Shown in pieces: positions 55,953-64,000 of a DNA stretch of 64,000 bases (the first letter of the stretch is position 1; each line of letters starts with the position of its first letter). The translations under genes and the position numbers were made by a program. This DNA comes from Bacteroidota bacterium. Its GTDB lineage: Bacteria > Bacteroidota > Ignavibacteria > Palsa-1295. The stretch spans positions 62,001 through 126,000 of the forward strand of contig JAUZNX010000007.1 of NCBI GenBank assembly GCA_030706745.1, written 5' to 3'. The notes below the pieces were generated by a model that was not told the DNA's origin, searched no databases, and saw only the letters and a list, made by a program, of their open reading frames with translations.

Positions 55953-58427
55953 ATGGCTAAGAAGTCAAAGCCCACGTCGGAAACGGTTGCCAGGAACGCC
56001 AAAGTCGCAGAGGAAATGTCGCAAAAAGAAGCAATTAAGGAAACTACAGCAGTCACAAAATCCAGCAACGGTAACGGAAAGGGATCGGTCAATGGCGGTG
56101 AGGTGAAGAAGACGCCAGCCACTCCCCCGATTCCCGTCGCAGGCACGGGCGGCGCCTCACAGCCGGGGGACCCGACGCATAAACTCACGGGCGATGGCGC
56201 GGTCGACTCCTCTGGCAGCAATACGGTTGCAGAGATCGAACAGATCACCGAAGCTGTCGCGCCGCAGATCGCGCCGGTATCGCTGAAACGCATGCCGAAC
56301 GGCGCTGAACTTCGCGGGCCGCTCGCCGATGGCGCGCGTAGCTTCAATGGGACATTCGAGCAAGCCGGAGTCGATCGCGCGCAATTGCTTGCCTGGTTTC
56401 GCCTGATGGATCTTGGCCGCATTACCGATGTTGCCGCCGCGAATTACCTCAAGAAGGCGATGGGATGGAGCTATCATGCACCCTGCGCCGGACATGAAGG
56501 CATCCAGCTTGCAATCGGACAGTCGTTTCGCCAAAAGAAGGATTATCTCTTCCCTTATTACCGCGATCTCATGACGTGCCTCTCGGCTGGCATGACGGTC
56601 GAGGAGATCGTGCTGAATGGGCTTTCGAAAGCCACTGATATTGCTGGCGGCGGACGCCACATGTCGAATCACTTCGCGAAGATGTCGATCGGCATTCAGA
56701 ATGGGTCGTCGCTCACGAATAATCACGCGCAGCATGTCGCCGGTTGTGCGCGGGCGATCAAGTATTACAAGCTCGGCGCGGTCGCGATTTTTTCCGGCGG
56801 CGAGTCCGGCACGAGCGAAGGATTCTTCTATGAGGCCGTCAATGGGGCGACTCGCGAAAAAGTCCCGGCGATTTTTGTAATACAAAATAATAAGTATGGC
56901 ATCTCGGTGCCAGTCACGGACCAATCGGCAAACACACGAGTTGCCGATAATTTCCGGGGCTTCGACAATCTGCTGATCACGTATTGCGACGGCACAGACA
57001 TGCTGGATTCCTACCGCGCAATGCAGGAAGCGTATGAGTGGTGTCTGAGTGGCCGGGGCGCGGCGATGGTCCATGCTGATTGCGTACGGATTGGATCACA
57101 CTCGAACTCCGACCGGCACGATCTCTACCGCTCTCCAGAAGAGTTGGAAGCAGTGAAGTTGCGCGATCCACTGATTCGCTTGCGCGATTGGCTGGTACAA
57201 AACGAAATCGCGACGGTTGAGGAGCTTCATACGATCCACGCGGACAACCAGAAAATCTTCAACGAATCATCAACGAAAGCCGAAGGGGCGCCTTCGCCGG
57301 ATGCTTCGACCGTGCTCGAATATTTGCTGGCGCCGGATACGATCGTATCGCCAGCTCCGCATGAATTCCAGGCGGATGATATTGATGTGAAGTTCTATCC
57401 TTTCACAATCCCGAGCGGCAAGGATGAGGGGATGCAATTTATCGAGGGCATCAACCGCACGCTCAAAGAAGAATTTCACCTGAATGCGAACACCTTCCTC
57501 TGGGGTCAGGATGTGGCCTCGAAAAATAAAGGCGGCGTCTTCAATGTGACGAAGGGAATGCTGCAGGAGTTCGGTAACCAGCGCGTCTTCAACGGGCCGA
57601 TTGCCGAAGATTTTATTCTCGGCTCGGCCGATGGATTCTGCCGCGTCGATCAGGAGCACATCTGGTGCGTGGTTGAAGGCGCGGAGTTCGCCGACTACTT
57701 CTGGCCGGCCATGGAGTCCTTCGTCGAGCTGACGCACGAGGCATGGCGCACGCGTGGACAGTACATGCCGAACATCATGATCCGGCTCGCCTCCGGTGGC
57801 TACATCGGTGGAGGACTCTATCATTCGCAGAATTTAGAAGGGACGTTCACCACCATCCCCGGCATTCGGATCGTCATTCCGTCGTTCGCGGACGACGCGC
57901 AAGGCCTCGTGCGGACGGCACTTCGTACGCGGGGGATCACGATGTTCCTCGAGCCTAAAGTACTGTACTATCATCCGAAGGCAAAAGCGAATTCGCTGGC
58001 CGACAACGAACTTGTCCCGTTTGGTAAAGCGCGATTGCGCCGCGAAGGTAGCGACCTTTCGATTATCACGTACGGCACGACGACACACTTTTCACTTCAG
58101 GCTGCCGAAGAACTTGCAAAGGATCAGGGCATCCAGTGCGATGTGCTCGATTTACGCTCGCTCTATCCTTTGGACCTCAATGCTATCCTCAAATCGGTCG
58201 AGAAGACGGGCCGCGCACTTGTCGTGCACGAAGACAAAGTGACCGGCGGCTTCGGCGGAGAGATTGGATCTCTCATCACCGAGCATGCATTTCAATCGCT
58301 CGATGCACCGGTCCAGCGCGTTGGTTCGCTCTTCACGCCGGTCGGATTTGCAAAAGTACTCGAAGATGCGACGCTGCCGAATCCAGCGAAGATCAAAGCG
58401 GCGGCAGAACGACTGGCCAAGTGGTAG
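55953..58427 (+). CDS. Fused alpha-beta E1 dehydrogenase (branched-chain/pyruvate type)
   Basis: 824 residues. After a disordered Lys/Thr/Gly/Pro-rich N-terminus of about 125 residues comes the E1 alpha part with a thiamine-diphosphate site (IFSGGESGTSEGFFYEAVN, IFVIQNNKYGIS); here the usual GDG reads GES, so the metal-binding Asp appears as Glu. The E1 beta part starts near residue 485 (GMQFIEGINRTLKEEF) and includes FNGPIAEDFILGSADGF and CDVLDLRSLYPLD. E1 decarboxylates a 2-oxo acid and passes the acyl group to lipoamide of E2. E2 and E3 genes are not in the window, so the substrate is not clear from context. 65 nt separate it from the TIR gene. Confidence 0.93.
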   Translation: MAKKSKPTSETVARNAKVAEEMSQKEAIKETTAVTKSSNGNGKGSVNGGEVKKTPATPPIPVAGTGGASQPGDPTHKLTGDGAVDSSGSNTVAEIEQITEAVAPQIAPVSLKRMPNGAELRGPLADGARSFNGTFEQAGVDRAQLLAWFRLMDLGRITDVAAANYLKKAMGWSYHAPCAGHEGIQLAIGQSFRQKKDYLFPYYRDLMTCLSAGMTVEEIVLNGLSKATDIAGGGRHMSNHFAKMSIGIQNGSSLTNNHAQHVAGCARAIKYYKLGAVAIFSGGESGTSEGFFYEAVNGATREKVPAIFVIQNNKYGISVPVTDQSANTRVADNFRGFDNLLITYCDGTDMLDSYRAMQEAYEWCLSGRGAAMVHADCVRIGSHSNSDRHDLYRSPEELEAVKLRDPLIRLRDWLVQNEIATVEELHTIHADNQKIFNESSTKAEGAPSPDASTVLEYLLAPDTIVSPAPHEFQADDIDVKFYPFTIPSGKDEGMQFIEGINRTLKEEFHLNANTFLWGQDVASKNKGGVFNVTKGMLQEFGNQRVFNGPIAEDFILGSADGFCRVDQEHIWCVVEGAEFADYFWPAMESFVELTHEAWRTRGQYMPNIMIRLASGGYIGGGLYHSQNLEGTFTTIPGIRIVIPSFADDAQGLVRTALRTRGITMFLEPKVLYYHPKAKANSLADNELVPFGKARLRREGSDLSIITYGTTTHFSLQAAEELAKDQGIQCDVLDLRSLYPLDLNAILKSVEKTGRALVVHEDKVTGGFGGEIGSLITEHAFQSLDAPVQRVGSLFTPVGFAKVLEDATLPNPAKIKAAAERLAKW

Positions 58428-58589
58428 TTGAGGAACAAGCGGCAAGGATCGGTCAGCTTGGCCTGATGCCTAAGCCAGGTGCGGTGGCAGACGTGAAAAC
58501 GAAGTAGCCATTCACCACCCCAAGTCTCCACGTTCCTTCTCAGATTAACCGCTCTCTTGCCTCGTGCAGGAGGGCGATTTGTATTTGCT

Positions 58590-59126
58590 CTACGGATAGA
58601 ACCGTATCCCGATCGCGCCATCGAGACCGACGCCGAAGCCTGGGCTGAATGCGATCAGCGGTCCTACTTCAGCGAAGATTTCGAGCGGGGTACGAGAGGG
58701 AATAACATTCAGACCAAAAATGGCGCGCATCCCGAACCCCACGGTGGTGGTATTGTCCACGATGACGTCCTCCCGGTGCCAGCGGAAGCCGGTAATCTCA
58801 TTGCCGAACCCGATTGCGAGTCCCGGCCCAGCGTACATCTTAACGATCCGACTGTGGAAGACATCGAAATGCCACAGATAATCAGCCTGAATGCGGGGAT
58901 CTCCGAAATAAGAGGCCCCAATATCGGCCACGAGGGCATTTTCCGGGCTGAGCCAGCCCTTGATGGTCCCACCCAAAGGTGAGCCAATTATGAGGCCGAA
59001 GCCAAAGCTCTTCCCTTCCGGTCCCTGTGCGGAGGCGGTGCCGGTCAGGAGCAGCATCAGCGCGATGCTCCATGAAGCAACCTTAATGTACACAAGGTGA
59101 GAGAGGCATGGATTTAGAGTCTTCAT
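58590..59126 (-). CDS. Small outer-membrane beta-barrel protein
   Basis: 178 residues; signal peptide ends TGTASAQ. Alternating strands with aromatic ends (SFGFGLIIGSPLGGTIKGWL, NALVADIGASYFG, KMYAGPGLAIGFG, LEIFAEVGPLIAFSPGF, GAIGIRFYP) form a barrel of about 8 strands. C-terminal Phe/Tyr fits outer-membrane targeting. No specific function. It is convergent with the E1 gene and divergent from the BamA-like gene. Confidence 0.8.
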   Translation of the reverse strand: MKTLNPCLSHLVYIKVASWSIALMLLLTGTASAQGPEGKSFGFGLIIGSPLGGTIKGWLSPENALVADIGASYFGDPRIQADYLWHFDVFHSRIVKMYAGPGLAIGFGNEITGFRWHREDVIVDNTTTVGFGMRAIFGLNVIPSRTPLEIFAEVGPLIAFSPGFGVGLDGAIGIRFYP

Positions 59127-59165
59127 ATCCTATATGTGCAAAAATTATTCTTTAAGAATCATACT

Positions 59166-60308
59166 ATGATTATGAAGCTCAACCAAATTCATACCGGCAC
59201 GTCCCACTGGACCGGGATTTTTGTAGCAATGCTCGCTTTTTGTTTGATTCCGCTTCGTCTGGCCGCTCAATTCACGGACGCCAAAAAGCCGCAAGGTTTT
59301 GCAGGAGCCCCGTACATCAAATATTCTCCCGAGACCGGATGGGTCGGAGGGTTGGTCGGACTGTATTATTTTTATATCGGTGGAGATACTTCTGTCCACG
59401 ATACACGGCCGTCCGATTTTTCGGCAGGGGTCATGTACAGCCAAAAGCATCAATATTCAATAGGCATCAATACCGACGAATATTTCGTGCATGACGCATA
59501 TCACTTCAATGCCGGCGTACACTACCAGCGGATCCCACTGGATTTTTTTGGTGTCGGGAATTACAGCCCATCGAGTCCATTAGATAATTATACGCCGATC
59601 CGGCGTGGCGGGGAATTCTATTTTACCAAGAACCTGATTCGGAGTCCGCGTGGCGAAGGATTCAATGCGGGAATCCAGGCGGAATTTCGCAACGACGAAA
59701 TTCTCTCGTCAAATCCGGGCGGGATTGTTGCATCCGGCACAATACCGGGCGCGAGCGGTGGCATGTCAGATGGCATTGGTGCGCTTGCCCTGTTCGATAC
59801 GCGCGACAACAAGTACTCCACGCATGATGGCCACTATGAAGATATCGAGGCGATCTTCTATGGAAGATCATTTGGAAGCGATTACACCTTCAATCGGTAT
59901 ACGCTCGATCTCCGGCGGTTTATTCCCCTGACCGAATCGCAGACTTTGGCGGTGCAAGCGTATGGCGTGCTCGCGAATGGCAACGAGCCATTCTATCTGA
60001 TGGCGGGACTTGGAGGTGATTCGAAATTACGCGGGTATTATCTCCTGCGCTTTCGCGACAATGATATGGGACTTCTGCAGGCAGAGTACCGCTTCCCTGT
60101 CTGGTGGCGCTTTGGAGCGGCCATCTTCGCCGGGGCGGGTGAGGTCGGACACACACTCTCGGATTTCAGGCTCGACGGCTTGCATCCATCCTTTGGCTTG
60201 GGTGTGAGACTCCTCGTCGTTCCCCGCGAGCATATTAGCGCCAGGGTGGATTATGGCATCGGGAGTGATTCGCGCCAGATCTATTTTTCTATCCTGGAAG
60301 CATTCTGA
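59166..60308 (+). CDS. BamA/Omp85-family outer-membrane protein without POTRA domains
   Basis: About 380 residues (start at ATG 59166 or 59172). A signal peptide ends LRLAAQF. The chain is a barrel only: no POTRA repeats precede it. The C-terminal surface-antigen segment is typical of the family: DSKLRGYYLLRFRDNDMG, LQAEYRFPVWWRFGAAIFAG and a final Phe (YFSILEAF). Family members of this size are thought to be surface-antigen (D15) relatives with uncertain role rather than the core assembly BamA. Confidence 0.83.
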   Translation: MIMKLNQIHTGTSHWTGIFVAMLAFCLIPLRLAAQFTDAKKPQGFAGAPYIKYSPETGWVGGLVGLYYFYIGGDTSVHDTRPSDFSAGVMYSQKHQYSIGINTDEYFVHDAYHFNAGVHYQRIPLDFFGVGNYSPSSPLDNYTPIRRGGEFYFTKNLIRSPRGEGFNAGIQAEFRNDEILSSNPGGIVASGTIPGASGGMSDGIGALALFDTRDNKYSTHDGHYEDIEAIFYGRSFGSDYTFNRYTLDLRRFIPLTESQTLAVQAYGVLANGNEPFYLMAGLGGDSKLRGYYLLRFRDNDMGLLQAEYRFPVWWRFGAAIFAGAGEVGHTLSDFRLDGLHPSFGLGVRLLVVPREHISARVDYGIGSDSRQIYFSILEAF

Positions 60309-60319
60309 ATGTGGATAAT

Positions 60320-60399
60320 GCTGATTATTTGCTGATTACACTGATGAATCTTCCAAGAATCTTTTTCACAGTCCATCAGTACAATTAGAAATAATCAGC
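60320..60399. repeat. 11-bp inverted repeat between BamA-like and dioxygenase genes
   Basis: Arms 60320-60330 and 60389-60399 (GCTGATTATTT and its complement) match perfectly. The word GCTGATTA recurs directly at 60331-60338 and as CTGATGA at 60341. The loop of 58 nt is long. It could be a terminator-like or repeat element; no T-run follows. Confidence 0.6.
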
Positions 60400-60412
60400 T
60401 TAATCCGGCTTT

Positions 60413-61213
60413 ATGATTGACTGCATCCAAAACTCTTCCAGCGACCGCATGCCACTAATGTTCGTCGGGCACGGCAATCCGATGAATGCGATCGTGGATA
60501 ACACTTTTAGTCGTACATGGCGCGAGATCGGCAAGACGTTACCGAATCCGAGGGCGATCCTTTCAATCTCGGCACATTGGATCACGCCGGAAACCACAAT
60601 GGTCACGGCCATGACACGGCCGAAGACCATCCATGATTTCGGCGGATTCCCAAATGAGCTTTATCAGGTGGAGTATCCCTCACCTGGTGCTCCCGAAGCC
60701 GCTCAAGCCACGCAGGATGCTGTAACTCGTGTGCCTATTGCCCTCGATCAGGATTGGGGACTCGATCACGGAACGTGGAGCGTATTACTCCCGATGTTTC
60801 CCGCAGCCGACATTCCGGTCTATCAACTTTCAATTGATTACGGTCAGCCGGCAGAGTTCCACTACGAGATTGGGCAACAGCTCCGCGCATTGCGGGAGCA
60901 AGGCGTACTTATTATGGGCAGCGGCAATCTGGTGCACAATCTTCGTCGCGTCCGGTTCGATGGCGGTCCGCCGTATGACTGGGCGATTGAGTTTGACGCG
61001 ATCATGGCGAAGGCAATTCAAGATGGTGATCATAGAACCGCAATCGAATTTCAGAAACTCGGGGCGCTCGCACAGATGGCGCATCCGACCTACGATCACT
61101 TTCTGCCTTTACTCTATGTGCTTGGCGCGACGGATCCAAACGAGCAACCTGAGTTCTTCAACTCGGATTTTGACTTCGGTTCGGCTTCCATGCGCTCAAT
61201 GATTTATCGATGA
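60413..61213 (+). CDS. ygiD: DODA-type extradiol aromatic ring-opening dioxygenase (YgiD family)
   Basis: 266 residues. LMFVGHGNPMNAI, ISAHWITPETTMVTA and LDHGTWSVLLPMFP supply the metal-binding His residues of the LigB/DODA family. YgiD cleaves catechol substrates such as L-DOPA in vitro, and its natural substrate is uncertain. The next gene overlaps its stop by 4 nt (ATGA). A second start at 60449 is possible. Confidence 0.92.
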   Translation: MIDCIQNSSSDRMPLMFVGHGNPMNAIVDNTFSRTWREIGKTLPNPRAILSISAHWITPETTMVTAMTRPKTIHDFGGFPNELYQVEYPSPGAPEAAQATQDAVTRVPIALDQDWGLDHGTWSVLLPMFPAADIPVYQLSIDYGQPAEFHYEIGQQLRALREQGVLIMGSGNLVHNLRRVRFDGGPPYDWAIEFDAIMAKAIQDGDHRTAIEFQKLGALAQMAHPTYDHFLPLLYVLGATDPNEQPEFFNSDFDFGSASMRSMIYR

Positions 61214-61746
61214 ACCCGGTGCAAGCAGTCGAACCACGCGTCGCACGCGTATTCTTAAAATGCTACGCTCGCAGGCGTCTGGACGACTACCGCTCGCCCT
61301 ATAGCGATCCGTTCGAATACCGCTCGATCCTTGATTTCAAGCCCATTGAAATCGATCGAATTCTATCCGCGGTTGGAGGCTCTCGCGGACCAACACTGCT
61401 CGAGCTTCATGCTGGCGAAGCATACGATCCAAGACACTGGTTTATCTCGATGTTAGATGATGAGCCGGCTGGTGTCGTCTTTCCGCAGATCTATGAAGAC
61501 GTTGGGGATTTGGGTTCGATCTTCCATGTTGGCATCCTCCCAAAGTTTCAAGGGCTAGGTTATGGCAAGATCATCCATGCGCATGGCCTCGAATCCCTTC
61601 GTGCGCTGGGTGCGAAGAAATATGTTGGATCGACGCCGCCAGACAACATTCCGATGCAACGCGTATTTCGCGCGAATGGCTGCGAAATCTATGCAGTCTA
61701 TCTGATCGAGGAATTCGAAAATGGCACGGGCCGAGCTTTGACTTGA
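61210..61746 (+). CDS. GNAT-family acetyltransferase
   Basis: 178 residues. The acetyl-CoA signature is GILPKFQGLGYGKIIHAHGL, followed by YVGSTPPDNIPMQRVFRANG. It is coupled to the dioxygenase gene by ATGA overlap. The acceptor cannot be told from the sequence; Glu/His at the site (LELHAGEAYDPRHW) could take part. Confidence 0.88.
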   Translation: MNPVQAVEPRVARVFLKCYARRRLDDYRSPYSDPFEYRSILDFKPIEIDRILSAVGGSRGPTLLELHAGEAYDPRHWFISMLDDEPAGVVFPQIYEDVGDLGSIFHVGILPKFQGLGYGKIIHAHGLESLRALGAKKYVGSTPPDNIPMQRVFRANGCEIYAVYLIEEFENGTGRALT

Positions 61747-61755
61747 CGGCGGTCC

Positions 61756-62379
61756 TTACTGCTTTCGCTCGGCGAGGTGCTTCTGAATATCGTCGCGGAT
61801 CTTTGCGGCTCGCTCGTACTCTTCTTTTTTGATCGCTTCGTTGAGCTGCTGATTGAGTTGATCGAGCAAGGTAAGCGGCTTGTTGGTCTTGGCGGGCTTC
61901 TCTTCGGATTTTGCTGCGAGTTGCGATTCGAGACCCATGTCTTCCTCTTCCTCGCCCTCCTCAATTTCCTCTTCGCCTTCCTCAGGCAAAAAGCTGGCTT
62001 CGGTCATGACACTCTCGGTCACATAAATCGGCACACCAAATCGGATTGCAAGCGCGATGGCATCGGAAGGCCGGGCATCGATCTCCTGTTCGTCGGATAG
62101 TCGAAGGCTGGCAAAGAACGTCCCGTCGCGAAGTTCGTTGATCGATGCTTCCGAGATCGAGCCACCAAGCGACTCCACCATTTGCTTGAGGAGATCGTGT
62201 GTAAGCGGACGGGGTGGTTTGATCCCTTCCATTTCGAGCGCGATTGCTTGTGCTTCAAAGCCTCCGATAATGATCGGAATACGCCGAAGTCCCGCCGTTT
62301 CGCGAAGGATGAGCGCATAGGCGCCACTCGTCGATGGGCTGGTTGAAATTCCTAATATCTCTACCTGAACTCTGTCCAT
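61756..62379 (-). CDS. Bifunctional nuclease (DUF151) domain protein with C-terminal UVR motif
   Basis: 207 residues. The first 125 are a DUF151/bifunctional nuclease domain (RIPIIIGGFEAQAIALEMEG, IDARPSDAIALAIRFGVPIY). An acidic linker follows (EEGEEEIEEGEEEED), then a UvrB/UvrC-type motif at the C-terminus (LNEAIKKEEYERAAKIRDDI) that is used for protein-protein contact. Known members have nuclease activity in vitro; cellular function is unclear. Convergent with the GNAT gene, 9 nt apart. Confidence 0.92.
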   Translation of the reverse strand: MDRVQVEILGISTSPSTSGAYALILRETAGLRRIPIIIGGFEAQAIALEMEGIKPPRPLTHDLLKQMVESLGGSISEASINELRDGTFFASLRLSDEQEIDARPSDAIALAIRFGVPIYVTESVMTEASFLPEEGEEEIEEGEEEEDMGLESQLAAKSEEKPAKTNKPLTLLDQLNQQLNEAIKKEEYERAAKIRDDIQKHLAERKQ

Positions 62380-62390
62380 TTCTTACCTAA

Positions 62391-62415
62391 AAAAAGCGAT
62401 TGTCAGCCGCTTTTT
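62391..62415. terminator. Bidirectional intrinsic-terminator-like hairpin
   Basis: AAAAAGCG (62391-62398) pairs with CGCTTTTT (62408-62415) around a 9-nt loop. A/T tracts on both sides suit both strands. On the minus strand it lies after the lipoprotein gene and before the nuclease gene, so it probably ends lipoprotein transcription. Confidence 0.6.
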
Positions 62416-62521
62416 CTCATAGCACTTCATAAAGCGTGCCGCTCCGCGTCCGTACTGGTTTACGCATGAGCACTATCGAATGTAACAACGGGATTGAAAA
62501 GCGATTCCCGGCCTGATTTCT

Positions 62522-63046
62522 TCACTTTGGCACCTTCAAGTTCTGCCCTGATGGCGGCAACCTGTCTGCTCGCGCATACACGGTAGTGTTGGCCGCACCG
62601 ATTACTCCCCCAAGCATCGCCCCAAGAGCCCCACCAATGAGAGCGCCATCCGCCGAATGAAAAGCTACAACAATGTCATGGGCGATCGGAGTAGCCGGGG
62701 CAGATGACGGTTCTGGAGAAAGGAATGTCCCACAAAGGACGCCTCCTATAGCTCCTGCGAGAATTCCCAAGGCAACCTGGGGTGTGCCTATTGCGATCGA
62801 AGCAATGTCTTCCGTGGCAACTGAAGTTTGGGGGCCATCAACGGTTCGCCTCCAAGAGGTCGAGTCCACGCGAAGAGAAATGCAATAACGATCTAGTTCA
62901 ACACCTCCAGCGAGCTTCACGTGAGCCGCGTGCTGCGTGGTTGCTCGAAGAATATTCTCTGAAACCTCAGGATTCGTTGATAACGGACTGCTAGCACATC
63001 CTGCGAATAGCATGCTAGAAAGAAGGATGAGTTTGGTACAATTCAT
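62522..63046 (-). CDS. Lipoprotein with glycine-zipper-like membrane segments
   Basis: 174 residues from ATG 63046 (MNCTKLILLSSMLFAGCASS); the longer frame to 63109 has no signal peptide. Lipobox LFAGC. A beta-rich N-terminal part (HVKLAGGVELDRYCISLRVD) is followed by two Gly/Ala-rich segments (GTPQVALGILAGAIGGVLCG and GALIGGALGAMLGGVIGAAN) like those of glycine-zipper proteins. It should sit in the envelope. No named family is recognised. Confidence 0.75.
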   Translation of the reverse strand: MNCTKLILLSSMLFAGCASSPLSTNPEVSENILRATTQHAAHVKLAGGVELDRYCISLRVDSTSWRRTVDGPQTSVATEDIASIAIGTPQVALGILAGAIGGVLCGTFLSPEPSSAPATPIAHDIVVAFHSADGALIGGALGAMLGGVIGAANTTVYARADRLPPSGQNLKVPK

Positions 63047-63131
63047 CTCTAAGTACCGCCGATGGTAGAAGCCAAAGAACGAGGTCGGGAGGCGCTGCGC
63101 TATACGCACGGCTCGGGAGATCGTGGAGAAG

Positions 63132-63204
<73 letters not shown>

Positions 63205-63213
63205 GATTCGGTG

Positions 63214-63296
63214 TGGGCAGAGAAGGATTCGAACCTTCGTAGACATTCGTCAACAGATTTACAGTCTGTCCTCGTTGACCGCTTGAGTATCTGCCC
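63214..63296 (-). tRNA. tRNA-Tyr (anticodon GTA)
   Basis: Minus strand: acceptor GGGCAGA/TCTGCCC, anticodon stem ACAGA/TCTGT with loop CTGTAAA (anticodon GTA), an extended variable arm as in Tyr tRNAs, T arm GAAGG-TTCGAAT-CCTTC, discriminator A. Confidence 0.95.
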
Positions 63297-63309
63297 TAAT
63301 AAAAACCTG

Positions 63310-63382
63310 AGCCGGCGGACGGACTTGAACCGACGACCTGCTGATTACAAATCAGCTGCTCTACCAACTGAGCTACGCCGGC
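63310..63382 (-). tRNA. tRNA-Thr (anticodon TGT)
   Basis: Minus strand: acceptor GCCGGCG/CGCCGGC, anticodon stem GCTGA/TCAGC with loop TTTGTAA (anticodon TGT), T arm with TTCAAGT, discriminator T. First of the three-tRNA cluster. Confidence 0.96.
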
Positions 63383-63475
63383 GCGAAGCGCGGCACGGAA
63401 TCCGCACGGCTAAGCGCGGCCACACAAAGCGGATTGGAGTTTTCTGGTTCCCACCTTCGCCGACGAATTACAAAA

Positions 63476-63522
63476 GACAAATGACGAACGATGACTTCAC
63501 TGGTCACCATTCGTCATTTGTC
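63476..63522. repeat. 13-bp perfect inverted repeat, loop 21 nt
   Basis: Arms 63476-63488 (GACAAATGACGAA) and 63510-63522 are exact complements with a 21-nt loop. The word family and the loop length are the same as in the 5651-5725 element. It lies in the gap between the LysM gene and the tRNA cluster. Confidence 0.85.
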
Positions 63523-63538
63523 ACTCGAAAATCGGAGA

Positions 63539-64000
63539 TTATTCCGGGATTTTCAGGCGGGTACCGGCCGCGAGCATGGAGCCCCGGAGATGATTGGCCC
63601 GCTTGAGATCGGAAATCGCGATATCATACTTGTCTGCGATGGAATAGAGTGTATCGCCCCTCTTGACGCGATAGCTCATCAGCTTCTGTTGTTTCTCGGA
63701 ACGGAGCGTAAGCCTGTCCGTTCGCTTCGTCGCCGGAGCAACAGCAGCGACCGCTTTGGCCTCAGATGAGGCGGGCTTCGATTTTGCCGCGACCACATTC
63801 TTGGGCTGATGATAGATGCGAATTGTCTCACCCTTGCGGACATGAGCCCGGCGCCCGAGGTGATTCCATTGCTTTAGTTCGGCGACGGAAACGCCATTCT
63901 TGCGCGCGATCGAAAAGAGAGTCTCTCCGCGAGTTACACGATGCGAGATTAGGCGCAGTTTGCCGTCCACGGCATTACTCTTCGCCGGAGTCACATCGCT
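63539..64000 (-). CDS. LysM-domain protein, N-terminus outside window
   Basis: At least 152 residues; the frame is open to the right edge, so the protein is probably longer. Two LysM domains are visible: HRVTRGETLFSIARKNGVSV with GETIRIY, and YRVKRGDTLYSIADKYDIAI with GTRLKIP, joined by an Ala/Lys/Ser-rich linker. LysM binds peptidoglycan. Many such C-termini belong to MltD-like lytic transglycosylases, but the catalytic part is not in the window. The end lies just before a repeat hairpin and tRNA-Thr. Confidence 0.85.
   Translation of the reverse strand, partial: SDVTPAKSNAVDGKLRLISHRVTRGETLFSIARKNGVSVAELKQWNHLGRRAHVRKGETIRIYHQPKNVVAAKSKPASSEAKAVAAVAPATKRTDRLTLRSEKQQKLMSYRVKRGDTLYSIADKYDIAISDLKRANHLRGSMLAAGTRLKIPE

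Noticed and set aside
58430-58507. Short frame after the E1 stop (VEEQAARIGQLGLMPKPGAV) that could be a frameshifted C-terminal extension
   Set aside because: The E1 beta chain ends normally at ERLAKW, and the extension has no recognisable motif.

Overview
The window looks like a chromosomal segment of an uncultured or poorly known Bacteroidota/Chlorobi-type bacterium (Ignavibacteria/Kapabacteria-like is my best guess; this is inference). The evidence is three very large exported proteins that end in type IX secretion (T9SS)-style C-terminal sorting domains, a fused alpha/beta E1 dehydrogenase, outer-membrane beta-barrel proteins, and ordinary bacterial housekeeping genes. By eye the base composition is moderately GC-rich and uniform. 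I see no prophage, insertion sequence, integrase or CRISPR array.

Layout. 0-3.6 kb: a molybdenum hydroxylase whose [2Fe-2S] and molybdopterin parts are fused, followed by an FAD subunit carrying an extra cysteine set spaced like the [4Fe-4S] site of 4-hydroxybenzoyl-CoA reductase. 3.6-8.7 kb (minus): a T9SS-type secreted protein translationally coupled to an OmpA-domain protein. 8.9-18.6 kb (plus): a copper/silver handling locus with four small Cys/Met-rich exported proteins, a decayed CopB-type P-type ATPase, and an intact CusC-CusB-CusA efflux system with a CusF-like domain fused to CusB. 18.6-27.9 kb: an HD phosphohydrolase, divergent from a likely cAMP module made of a transporter-HEAT-cNMP-binding protein and a giant kinase/ATPase/GAF/class III cyclase. 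27.9-31.4 kb (minus): a flavoprotein with an unrecognised partner. 31.6-43 kb: tRNA-Ser, a 1732-residue secreted protein, nusG-secE-tRNA-Trp-rpmG-zinc ribbon-tRNA-Gly (minus), and another giant secreted protein. 43-48.5 kb: a VIT-family transporter, arginine decarboxylase, and a sulfide:quinone reductase/DsrC/DsrE operon. 48.6-53.7 kb (minus): gpsA, plsY, ispD and an APC permease. 54-64 kb: a TIR-TPR membrane protein, fused E1 dehydrogenase, outer-membrane proteins, a DODA dioxygenase, a GNAT protein, a bifunctional nuclease, a lipoprotein, three tRNAs (Thr, Tyr, Thr), and a LysM protein cut by the window edge.

Three things stand out. (1) A putative cAMP circuit in which the cyclase and a likely cAMP-binding transporter are neighbours. 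(2) A set of intergenic hairpins, most built from their own locus-private short word; one has become the signal peptide of an OmpA-type protein. (3) The conserved tRNA-Thr/Tyr/Gly/Thr-tuf-secE-nusG cluster appears split into two same-strand pieces about 24 kb apart, with no tuf and no rplK in this window. All assignments come from reading motifs and context; no database search was run.
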